From Pithys albifrons albifrons (Eukaryota; Chordata; Aves; Passeriformes; Thamnophilidae), in the NCBI RefSeq assembly GCF_047495875.1, contig NC_092459.1, positions 35,993,634 through 36,057,633 of the forward strand: 64,000 nucleotides of DNA, given 5' to 3'. Below the pieces are notes generated by a model. It was not told the DNA's origin. It made no database searches and saw nothing but the letters and a program-made list of their open reading frames with translations. Made by a program: the position numbers and the translations under genes. This document shows positions 54,046 to 64,000 of this stretch, in pieces; position 1 is the stretch's first letter; every line of letters begins with the position of its first letter.

Positions 54046-54497
54046 CCCAAGCCTGCCTCCTCTGCCAGCTCCCTCTGCTCCTTTCTGCTTTGACTGATGT
54101 TATCAGATACGGGGGAAGCTGCTCTTAAATGGTCAGTAGAGAAGAAATCAGAATTATTAATTCAGTTTACTTTGACTGCTTAGTATGCAGAATCAGGTAA
54201 CCTGTTCATCGAATGCAGTGCTTCTTTTCGTATCAAATTTTCTTTGTAAGAGCTCTAAGGTACAGCTAAATGTCTTCAGAATGCTTATTTAGAGAGCAGA
54301 TAATTTTGTACTTTTCTTGAAAAGTGCATTTTTTTGTGTTGATATAAGAGTTTTCTCTTTCTATTTTTGGATTTCATTGAAGAAGGGCCACAGGCAGCTC
54401 AGGTGTAAATCACTTATTTCAAGATGCTTCTGGTTTATGTTGTTGTTCTAAAATTGCCAATTAATTGGTTTTCTTTGCTCTGATATTTCACTCCTAG
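54046..54497. other. CASP8AP2 intron 1, remainder
   Basis: Base composition returns to AT-rich after the C-run repeat; no feature seen. Confidence 0.6.
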
Positions 54498-54574
54498 ATG
54501 GGGAAGCCATAAGGGAGTTTGTATCATGGCAGCGGGTAAGGATGGACTGGCACTGTTAGATGTCTGCTACAGTG
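54498..54574 (+). CDS. CASP8AP2: CASP8AP2 exon with start codon (coding 54526-54574)
   Basis: Acceptor CTCCTAG, 28 bases of 5' UTR, then ATG at 54526 (A at -3, G at +4) encoding [16 protein letters not shown] plus one base. It matches the start of human FLASH in pattern. Donor GTAAGA. Confidence 0.92.
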
Positions 54575-57500
54575 GTAAGATGTGTTAATTACTCTCTGGA
54601 TTGCAGGGAATCAAGGCAAGCAGACTTATCAAAATACACAGGTCCAAAAATAACTTAGGAAACAGATTTCAATTTGGGACAAATACTGATGAGCTTCAAC
54701 TGTAATTAAATGTCTGTAGCTCAGAATCATTGTAAGCCACATCCCATTAGTTTGTATTTAAAACTGTGTACCGTGCATTTCTGGAATGTTTTGAGGGAGT
54801 GTCTGGAACTGTTCTCTCCCCTGTGTTTCCTGATGTGTAAGTTGCTCTTTGCTATACCTTAGTGAAGTTTCCATATGAACAGTTAGGGGAATGGCTCTTT
54901 TGTGACCAATGTAGTATCTGCTGTAGTACCTGTAATTAAGGTGCTCCAGCTCCAAACCTGGTTGATTTGTCATGTATTTGTGAGATTCTGAGCCTCAGAA
55001 GGACTGTCAGTATTGTTATATTTCTTCATAGAAATAATGTGTGTTGCAGAACCGAAGGTGTTCACATAGAGGAGACAAGAGTGATAAGAGACATTGGAGA
55101 AAGACATGAAGAGACTGAGGAGATTTAGATTAAAATAGGTTTACAGAACCAGTTAGTGTGTGAGTAGATGGCAATCCTAAAGCAAATTATTTGAATTATG
55201 ATACAAACTGCTATAGTACTTTGTGTTTATAGGAAATGCTCCTTTTAACAGGAGTGGTTTTATCATAGCAATTTTTTCATTTTTGGTTTTGAGTTGTATA
55301 GCTTTTGTATTCAGTGTAGTCTAGAAAACAATTTAAAATTTAGATTGTTTACTTAATTTATAATTTTAAAATTTATTTGTACCTAAAGGTATATAATTTA
55401 CTTTGTGCACAGTTATCGTACTATTTAGGAACTGATCTTATAAGATTGTCTTTGCTTTCTGATAACTAAAGATCTTTTCTCTGCAGGATAAAAATTCCCT
55501 GATCTTTTGCTAGTCTGTGCTATTACTTTTACTGTTCTCTACTGCTCTAGGATCACAGCTGTGCTTCATGGGAAAGGTAGAGGTTGGACTTTACTAAATG
55601 ATTACTTTGGCTTTTTTTTTTTCTTTCCACTGCTTTAACTGAAGCTTCCCCCTTCAAGGAAGGTGATGACAACTCAGTGGATATCTATGATGGCTTGGAC
55701 AGCAGTTTGTTGGTTTCTGGTAGGTTGAGTGTGTCTTGCTGCATTATGGAGTCTCTGCTTCTTAGGCTGATTTCAAGTAAAACAACATTTAGCTTTAGCT
55801 TTGAGGTACTTCTTTAAATTCAAAACACATTTGTTAGACTGTATAAATGCAACAGAGAATTCTTAAATCTATCAGTTGAATGAATGAGAGACAGTTTTCC
55901 TGTGATACTGGCTGTTTTAAGAGACTCGAGAATATAAAGAGGTACAGAGAATTCTTAACTGTTCTATCTGTGCCTTGATGCATTTTACCTTGGAGGAAGC
56001 ACATTTATTTTGTGTTTTTTGAAGCTTCTGTACCAGAACCAGCAGTCACTGATCACTAAATTTCCAGTGAGAGATCTAAACCATACTTTTTGTGTGATAC
56101 AGTATGTTCAGGAGATCCTTTTAACCTGTCACTTTCCAAGTAATTTGACATGCTAATTTCACTTCTGAGCAACTGTCTCAAGAAATCTCAGTGCACATTA
56201 TTGCAACATATGTCACAAGCATGCAATAGTTCTTTAGTTTGTGTGGTTTTACCTTATAAGTACAAAAAGTAAAAGCAAAGTGCTCAGAAAGTGTAGACAT
56301 TGTACACAATGCAGTATAGCTAGAAAATACCTGTTTCCTTACATAATTGATTTTTCTTGTTCAGACAATTTTGCGCCAAAGTCTACACCATCTAGAAACA
56401 GCTTAAATTTATTTGATGAGGTATTAATTGAAGAAGGGACTGCAAAGAAAGCATCCTACAATGAGGTATGTATTAATGCGAAGAATAATTCTGGGTTTTT
56501 CTTTGTTCCAAATTTTCTTTTGTAAAGTGCAGAAAATGTTATTAGCATGATCACATTGTTGGTAAAATAGGCCAATTGTTTTTAAATAAGTAAAAACCAG
56601 AGTGTGCTAATAAACTGTTATGTCAATAATTTCATTAGAATAAGTGACTCTGCCACTCTGTGACATGGTCTGTTATCACTTTGAATGCAGTTTGTGTATC
56701 AGGCACATTATAGGAAAATGTATTGTAACTTCTGTCTAGTCAAGTATCTGTTCAGATGTCTGATACAAAGCTGGTCTTGACATTTTGCCCAGCAAATTTT
56801 ACCAGAGTAAAGCACGTAGGTTGTGGATTTCTCTCATGTTAAATTCTGTCCTTGAGACTAAAGACAGCCATGCAGTGGGTAACTGCTTCCAGCACATCAG
56901 CACAACCCTTACTTCTGTGGCACCACCTGTCCTGAACATTATGACACATGGAAACAACGTTAAAAAGACAGGACATCCACATATGTTGGAAGAAGCAGGA
57001 GCAAAACCTCTAGAAGTCTGCTGAGTGGTGTCACTTTGAAAGTTTGAGAGCAGTTGACTGTTTGAATGGAAAGTTGTCCATTCATCTGTGAAAGATTTGC
57101 CCCTACCTAGTTTTAAAGAACTCATGCAAAATTAATTTTATTTAATTTTGTGATCTTAATAAGATCATGCCCTTTGCAGTCTTTTTGCAGTCCAAGTTTG
57201 TTTGTAGTAGCTTTTTGTTGTGTTTTTCCTTATCTGTTTTGTGTTACATAAAATCTGACAAGCAAGTCCCCATCTGTTTGGCTCTCAGAACTCTTGGTCC
57301 TTGATAATTGTGTCTTCAATTTCACGATAATATGGCTTCCTGTTATTTTTCATTACTGTTAGGCAAGCACACATACATTTCCTCTTACCTGACTGTTTGT
57401 GGTGCTTTGGAGACTTGTATGTTTACCAGTTGGAGCATATTGAAGCCTTTTGTTTTAATATGGCTTTAATATGTTACTTTGGGGGAAAACAGTAATATAC

Positions 57501-60500
57501 ACTACTGTGTTAACTAACTATAAATCTAGAGAAGGAAGTTTTCTCTATAATTAACATTTTCTGCACTTTTGTGATGTGATTTCTTCTCTCTCTGACAGTT
57601 GCAGGCAGAATATCGAAAATGTCAGCAGCAAATTAAAGAGTTGTTGAAGAAATTTAAAGAAATACAGGCACAGGTATTGTAGTTCAAAGGGAAACATTGT
57701 CAAGATTTATATAAAGAAAATGGAATGTTGTTTTGGGAAGGCAATTTCATATGCTCTCCAGACTTGATCCATTATGGGGTTTGTAGGGTGTTCTGTAGGT
57801 GCCAGGAACTTGGTCTGCCTAGGATGGTTGCTGGGATAGCCTGCTGACAAAATCAGTAGGTACTTTGTTTCATAATGTCATATGCAGTAATACTTGATTT
57901 GCTTAAAAACTGTCTTCTGTCTTACTTAGAAAACAAGCATGTCAGATGGATAGTTGTCAGAAAGGTACCCAGTATTCTTGGGGTTTTAATGCACCAGGGA
58001 GAGTGTTGCAAAGGTTCTTCAGATGTCATTAGAGCTGGAAGAGGATGTCTGTGTTGCTTTGAACACAGTGCCATTTTGCTAAGTCTGAACTGCTCTTCAG
58101 CTTGAGCTACTGATCCCCTTCTGTGCCATTCTGTAGAGAGAATTATTTGGGGCAGTTCTGCAGTGTACTGTACTGCATATTACAGGTAAATCCCAAAGGT
58201 TCTGTGCTTTGTAATGGCAAGCAGCTGCTGCCCTTTGACACTTCTGGATTGTTTTCTGCAAAACCTGTCTGCTTTTCTGAGCAGGCCATGCAAAGGACAA
58301 TTATCAGGAGAAAGAACTATCTCCAGGATTGACAGTGAGGGTTCTGGAACATCCTATCTAGAAATTTTATAATAATAGAGCACCCAAAGTTGGTTTTGAT
58401 ACCTTGAAAGAAATGCTCTTGCACTCTTTCTCTGAAAGTGTTGTTTAAAAGCTACATCTTTCCTTTGACACAGTAGCCAAGAAAGAAATAAATGTGTAAC
58501 AGAATGAAGCAAAGGGGTGGTTTATAATTTTTTAGCTCTGTGGTGACTTGGTTTGTGGCACATTTCAGTTTTGTTAAACTGCATGCTTAAAACATTTTAA
58601 ATAATTACCAGGAACACAAACGTGAGCATAAAAGTGAGTGATGTTAAAAACACCAAATTCTTTGGATCTCAGTAATTCTGATTTCTCTGAGTTTGTACAT
58701 GTTGTGCTGTCAGTTTGCAAGTGATGGGATGCTTTTCTAGTGGTTGTCTTGCACTGTTTTCCTTATGTTTGGATACCCAAGATAATTCTTGGTTTTTCTC
58801 TCTCTCTTGCTTCTGTTCTCTATACATTTAAAATAGAATGTCTTTCTCCAGAATGAAAACCAAGCTCTCAAAAAAAATATTTCAGCCCTTATCAAAACAG
58901 CAAGAGTGGAAATTAACCGTAAGGATGAAGAAATCAGTAATCTCCATAAAAGGTACAAATAGGCAGTGGAATAATTGTCTGATCATGTTTATATACTTGT
59001 TAGAAATTTTTGTGTGTATTTTAAGAAAAATTAATGAAAAAAATCATTCTCAGTAAATAATGGTGTGATTTAGAAACGGTAAAGTGAGAGGAATTATGTA
59101 AGGATCTTCTTTGCCTGATGAGGTCTTTGGTTTATTATAAGAAACGGAAAAGGAAACCAAAGTTTTGACCATTTGTACAAATTTTGGTTTGTTTCTTTTT
59201 GTTTAATTGCCTGTTCATCTAACAGTGTGCATGTTTCAAAGCAGACATGATATTACCCAGTTCAGCTTCAAAATTAGTCTGTTTTATGGCCTCAGACATG
59301 AATTCCATGAAATTTTTCAGACAACAAATGAAAGTAAATAGATTGTATAATGTTTTCATGACAAGAGATGAAATCGCTGTCTCCAGTGGTGGGGGGAATC
59401 ACAACTAGAGAATTCTTGGTTATTTCTGTGTACTACTAATCTTACAGCAAGGACTTGAAAACAGTCAAGTATGGATGGGAAAGTAACTGAGAGTGTGGTT
59501 TCTGAACCACGTGAAACCAGAGCAGGGGGCCAAGATTCAGGACTCACCGCTCGTCACAAATCACCTTGTGTGACATCAGCCACATCATTGTTATGTTTGT
59601 ATTTTAGTTGGACCATCTGATATTTTTTTGCACCAAAAGGTGTCATAAAGAAGGGTCATTTGACATTTACTGTGCTAAACACAGTATGGATATTAACTAT
59701 GCAATTTTTTTTTTCTAAATACAGAAAATTACCAGACACTGTCTGATGGAGTTCAAAAGGTTTTAACGTGTGTAATTCTGTCAAGTGATTGGCTTTGACA
59801 CAATAGCTGTCATTTTCACACCCTTGAGTGCAGTATTCTGAATTTTCAATTAAAATGTTGGAAAAATATTTAATTGTTTTGAATGTTTGACCTCATTAAA
59901 ATACTTTGCAAGCTCCATTGCAATACCATCTGAAGGTGATGAAAGTTTATGAACAAGATATTCAATGTAGTTATTTGAGAAGCATCCATCATGGAAAATT
60001 GTGGGCAAAGTGGCACTCTTAGAAATGTGCCATATCTGCTGCATGGTTTATAATGAATTAGCTTGTCTTAAGCAATGCACCCATCTGTAAAGACTATTTC
60101 AAAGTTAATATCTCTGCAGGAATTGTTTGTGCTTATGTCAAAAAAACCCCCAAACCCCCAACAATAAAAACCCCCAAACCAGATGAACTCCACTTGGATA
60201 CAGTTACATTAATCACACATGGATGTAGATTTAATAGCTAGCCTGAAGCACAGCAAAAAGTTGTCAGTATCAATGAAACAGATCTAAGAAGAGGTTTTGT
60301 ATTACAACAGCTGCAATTTTGTTCGGGTTCAACATTCAGTTCACATCACAATCTCACACTTTTGAAGCAGAGCCAGTTTAATAAGCTATTTGTTTTAAAT
60401 TTAAATATATTGGCCCATGGGAAGTGTTCAGTTTTATAAAGCAAAATCAACTATATTTTGTATTGGAGAAAAATAGTGAATTATTTTGTACTTGAATTGA

Positions 60501-63500
60501 TTCCTTACAACTGGACACTGAATCATCACAGAATTTTGGGCCAAAACTAAATGTCTCTGTAGCAGCCACTTCATCCTTGACTCTAAAATGGAGCCAGACC
60601 TTTATTGGTTTGCTGCCATCATTTGTTGGTGTGATTTCTATTTCCTTTTGTATGGATAAGATACAGTCATTCCTTCTATATAGTGGAGAGTATATAAGAA
60701 GATTGACATTGTCATGTTATTTTTTAATGAAATGTTTTGTTGAATATGGTAGAAAAGTGTCTGTTTCTTTTTTGGATTTTGTTGTGTTGGGTTTTAGTTT
60801 TTTTAATAGTATACTAACTGATGCATTTTATCAGTAAGGAGTAGGAGTTTAGCCATACAGGCTACGTGTGCCCTTCTGAAACTGAATTTCTTTTTTTAAT
60901 TTTTAGTATGATGACCTTTCAGCAGTAGCATGTGGCCCTGATGAGGCTGGATTATCATAATTTACTACTTGTTTTCTGTAGCTTGCACCAACTTCCAAAC
61001 ATGGTAGTTTATTTGCTTATTGAGTAAACACAGTCACATTATACCTATTCTTTTGGTTGCCAGTTTAACAAATAGTAAACTATTCAACTGCTGGATTTTA
61101 TGTTGTTGTTGTTGATATTATTATTGTTGTTGTTGTTGTTGTTGTTGTTATTGTTACTATTTTACGTCACTAATTTTGTAAAGAACAGCTATTTTTTTTC
61201 CTGGGGAGAAGCTCTTTGTAATGCTGGATAATGAAATAGTGATTAGAATTACTGAAGTGGCTAGTTAGACACAATACAGTATTTTCCCACAAATCTTGCT
61301 TGATCTTTCTTTTTCTTTAGAAAAAATTCCTTTAGAAAATACGTGTATAAATTGGTTTTTTTTGTTGTGTGCTGATGAAAGTTATTAAACGTCTTTTTTT
61401 ATTCCACATTTTTTTCTGAATTGAAACTGGAAGAGTTAACAATTGTTACAGATATATGGATTCATTGCAGTTCAGCTTTAGTTATGTTTAAATAAATTTG
61501 AAAATAACATAAATAACTTTTTTTCTAAACAGACTATCAGAATTTCCCAATCACCGAAGTATGTTTACCAGAGCACACCTTCCAGAATCAGCTAAAACAA
61601 AGGATTCCAAATTCAAACCTCCTGATTCCAGTGACAGTATAAAGATGGAACACAGACTGCAAAATGACTGTTCAAAAGATGCATACCACAGTTACTCAGC
61701 TCATAACACAGACACTGGGAAGTCTGGCTCTGAAAAAAGAAACACTCCGTATTTGCCCAGGTACCCTCCTGAAGAGCTCTGCAGTGATGGCACTCATACA
61801 TGTCCACTGAGCTATGACCCTGCTTCCAACACAGATAACAGAAAGGAAAGAAAAGAAATTAAAAGTAATGAACAGTGCAGTAGGGGAAATGTCACCAAAT
61901 ACAAAAGAGAAGTATATCAGACCACTGGAAATGATGGTGACAGTGAAGAGGCGAATTCAGATCCTCACCAGAAGCTGAAAACCCTTCCAGAGAAGGCTAG
62001 TAAAAATGAGTTGCAGGAAAAAAGTCAGAGCATGAAACTTAAATGCAGTCCAAGTGTAGAAAGAAGAGTAGAAAGAGGTGTTTCTTCCTGTGAGAAACAA
62101 ACAGCTGGCAAAGACAGATTTCAAACAAGAGGTGAATTGTATGCTTATGAGAGATTACCAAATGCATTAATAAAAGACATTAAAACACATGAGGAAGGTG
62201 AAAAGCACGGGGGCCTAAAAAATAAACCAAATGAAAAGCTGCAAGAACATCCAAGGAGATCTGGAAGGGGAAGCAGTCCACGCTTGAAGAATGAACATTC
62301 AAAGAGTCTTCATGAATCACGTAAATGTCACGTGGAAGAGTCTAGAAATGTAAAACATATTGACAGCAAGAGAGACAGGGGAACAGATGATCATATCTCT
62401 CGAGAAGGAAAGACTTCACCTTCTACTTTGAACAGCAGAGAGCATAAATACGCACACTTGAAGGAAAGCAGCAGTAGATATGAATGGGAAACAGCACATT
62501 CGAAATCAGAAAGACACAGGACCGAAGAGAAAAGGAAAAGAGAGGATCAGGATGAAAATAGACATTTTAGAAATAAAAAAAAACTTGCAAAAGAATTTTC
62601 TCAACAGTCTGTAAAAGACTCCAAGAAAGACACAGATGTTACAAGAAGTGAGAGAAACAAATTCTGTAAGCTGAAAGAAACAAAGAAAGTAACAAAGAGC
62701 TTAAAAGCCCGTAAAGTTCCCAAAACTAAACGTAAACACACTGGGACAAAAAACAAAGACTTAAAACTTAGCTTTATGGAAAAACTAAATTTAATTCTTT
62801 CTCCTACTAAGAAACAATGTCTCTCTGCAACAAATGGACTTAAAAGACCTTCCCAAAAGGCCACTGACGAGGCAGGAACAGAGCTCACTCTGCAAGCAGA
62901 ACTCTTGGATTCTGCCCACACTTTAGACTGTGGTCCCACAAAGCAAACTCATTCCACAGTACAAGTTCTGGACACTGAAGCTCAGAGCAACATGGAACTA
63001 GCACTGCCTGTTTTTGTCAGCTGTGAAAGTAAAACCTTGAAAGTAGCAGCAGCAGATCCAGCACAGTCTGAAGTGCTGCCAGCAGTGGCAGCTGATGAAC
63101 TGCTCTCAGGAACTTTGCCAGAAGCTGAAGTGGGTCATGTACAGCCCCAGGCCTTACCAGGAGCAGTAGAGGTGCTGGTTCCTGGTGAGGTGCAGGCTGA
63201 CATGTCAGAAGCTGCAGAGGTTTGTGATCTGGTTGAATCGGAAGCCTCAGTGACAGCAGTGGCAGTCACGGGGCTGAACCACCTTGAATCTTTGCCGCTG
63301 GAGGTGACAGAGTGTGAAAACTTACCTGGGACAGTGGATTTGATGCAGGATGATAATGAAGCAGCAGCAGAAATGGCACAACTTGAACCGGCCAGTGAAA
63401 GTGTGGGAGCCCTTCCAGAGTCAGCAGCAGAGAAGAAAGAGGAAGATGGAATAAGGCTAACTGCTGACATAGAAAGCTCTGCAGGCCAATGTGGCTCTCA

Positions 63501-64000
63501 AAATCTTACCTTAGATGACTCAGAAGCCAGAAGTGACCTGGAGTCCTCTGCTGTTGCAGATGGTATTAATGAAACAAAACCAGGCTCTTTAATGGAAGTA
63601 ATGAGGGACAATGATAATTTGGCTGCAGAGACTGTTACATATCCCATTGAGGAAAAGGGTATCTGTGAAATGAGTATGAGTACATCTCAGTCACTGGACA
63701 GAACTATGCTAACTGATAAGGATGAACCACTAGTTGACCAGAATGCTTGTGATGTAGAGCCAGACCTAACTCACACCAGTACAGCAACAGCTTCTTCTCT
63801 CAGTGGTGAAATGTATACTATAAATAAAGAAAAAGAAACCAACCGAGTTCCTGTTGATGATGACAGCTCGATACTGAGCATTGATCTCAATCACTTGAGG
63901 TATATTCCAAAGGCAATCAGCCCACTGAACAGTCCAATGCGCCCTTTGGCTAAAGCGCTGAAGATGGAAAGTCCCTGTAAAGGCCTTGCGAAGACTTACA
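54526..64000 (+). CDS. CASP8AP2: CASP8AP2 (FLASH) gene, 5' half, runs off the right edge
   Basis: FLASH is a nuclear protein of histone locus bodies. Its N-terminal part binds Lsm11 of the U7 snRNP and recruits the cleavage complex that forms histone mRNA 3' ends; it was first described as a caspase-8 partner. Six coding segments here join in phase to 961 codons of the roughly 1,980 of the human protein. Visible: acidic N-terminus with SVDIYDGLD, a coiled coil (about residues 76-140), a long basic and Ser-rich region, the [12 protein letters not shown] block, an acidic Ala/Val/Glu-rich stretch, and the conserved [11 protein letters not shown] motif near the edge. The C-terminal SUMO-interaction motifs and SANT/Myb-like domain are outside the window. 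Confidence 0.96.
54575..55644. other. CASP8AP2 intron after the start-codon exon
   Basis: About 1.1 kb, AT-rich; nothing identified. Confidence 0.65.
55645..55719 (+). CDS. CASP8AP2: CASP8AP2 coding exon 2
   Basis: Residues 17-42, [20 protein letters not shown] and LLVS. The acidic DIY motif is kept. Acceptor AACTGAAG, donor GTAGGT. Confidence 0.93.
55720..56364. other. CASP8AP2 intron before coding exon 3
   Basis: About 0.6 kb; nothing identified. Confidence 0.65.
56365..56465 (+). CDS. CASP8AP2: CASP8AP2 coding exon 3
   Basis: Residues 42-75, [20 protein letters not shown] and [14 protein letters not shown]. Residues 55-58 read LNLF where human FLASH has LDLY. Acceptor TGTTCAG, donor GTATGT, phase 0. 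Confidence 0.94.
56466..57598. other. CASP8AP2 intron before coding exon 4
   Basis: About 1.1 kb; open frames near 56785-57125 on both strands match nothing I know. Confidence 0.6.
57599..57673 (+). CDS. CASP8AP2: CASP8AP2 coding exon 4
   Basis: Residues 76-100, [19 protein letters not shown] and KEIQAQ, first part of the coiled coil used for self-association. Phase 0 both ends; donor GTATTG. Confidence 0.94.
57674..58836. other. CASP8AP2 intron before coding exon 5
   Basis: About 1.2 kb; nothing identified. Confidence 0.65.
58837..58952 (+). CDS. CASP8AP2: CASP8AP2 coding exon 5
   Basis: Residues 101-139, [20 protein letters not shown] and [18 protein letters not shown], second part of the coiled coil and almost identical to human. 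Acceptor AAATAG is poor in pyrimidines; the frame supports it. A CTCCAG 15 bases downstream would drop five codons in frame. Donor GTACAA. Confidence 0.9.
58953..61532. other. CASP8AP2 intron before the large exon
   Basis: About 2.6 kb, AT-rich. Holds a C/A-rich low-complexity patch near 60141-60181 and a TTG microsatellite near 61101-61156; nothing else seen. Confidence 0.65.
61101..61156 (+). repeat. (TTG)n microsatellite
   Basis: TGTTGTTGTTGTTG, a short ATTATTA interruption, then a longer TTG run; about 400 bases before the large CASP8AP2 exon. Confidence 0.85.
61533..64000 (+). CDS. CASP8AP2: CASP8AP2 large exon, first 2,468 bases, cut by the window edge
   Basis: Starts [20 protein letters not shown] after TCTAAACAG and stays open to the edge (residues 139-961). 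Basic Lys/Arg/Ser-rich region to about 62820, including [17 protein letters not shown] and [20 protein letters not shown]; then an acidic region with many Ala, Val and Glu; then [20 protein letters not shown] and [13 protein letters not shown]. Mostly disordered by composition. Minus-strand open frames at 62601-62939 and 63135-63470 are shadows of it. Confidence 0.96.

Noticed and set aside
62601..63470. Two minus-strand open frames of about 110 codons
   Set aside because: Antisense shadows of the long CASP8AP2 reading frame.

Overview
The window looks like nuclear DNA of a bird. It has long intron-split genes with vertebrate splice signals, fragments of CR1 LINEs, and LTR remnants of avian endogenous retroviruses, one of a type I know from chicken and other birds. 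Two neighbouring genes stand head to head across one CpG island. This is the same pairing as human MDN1 and CASP8AP2 on chromosome 6q15. Species cannot be named from the sequence; a passerine or other neoavian bird is a guess.

Minus strand, 52588 down to 583: the 5' part of MDN1 (midasin, the giant dynein-like AAA+ ATPase of 60S ribosome assembly). I resolved 58 coding exons. Their splice phases all chain without a break: 8,975 coding bases, about 2,991 codons, no frameshift or stop. They cover the N-terminal region, all six AAA+ modules (Walker A motifs in exons 6, 14, 24, 29/30, 36 and 42) and the start of the long linker. The rest of the linker, the acidic region and the MIDAS domain lie beyond the left edge. 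The intron after exon 38 has a GC donor, and exon 49 is a symmetric cassette.

Middle, about 52190 to 53745: a TATA-less CpG island serving both genes, with a ZNF143-like motif, Sp1-type GC boxes and a palindromic E2F-like site. Just inside CASP8AP2 intron 1 lies a variable C-run minisatellite (53803-54045) whose other strand is rich in G-runs.

Plus strand, from about 53.3 kb to the right edge: the 5' half of CASP8AP2 (FLASH, the histone pre-mRNA processing and replication-dependent histone gene factor). It has a probable untranslated first exon, five small exons with coding sequence from ATG 54526, and the start of the very large sixth coding exon-set member (61533 to the edge), 961 codons in all.

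Introns hold the accessory content: a solo ERV LTR with an imperfect 5-bp target duplication (25024-25565), three less certain LTR-like blocks, two CR1 pieces (one abutting the exon 46 acceptor), microsatellites, and the most unusual item: a roughly 368-bp element at 51605-51972 with a tRNA-Gln-like head carrying pol III boxes A and B, followed by a 5S rRNA-like segment, flanked by a 10-bp imperfect duplication. It reads as a composite tRNA/5S SINE. The two genes are linked by biology as well as position: one drives ribosome production, the other histone mRNA production, and both rise in growing, dividing cells; that shared control is my inference.
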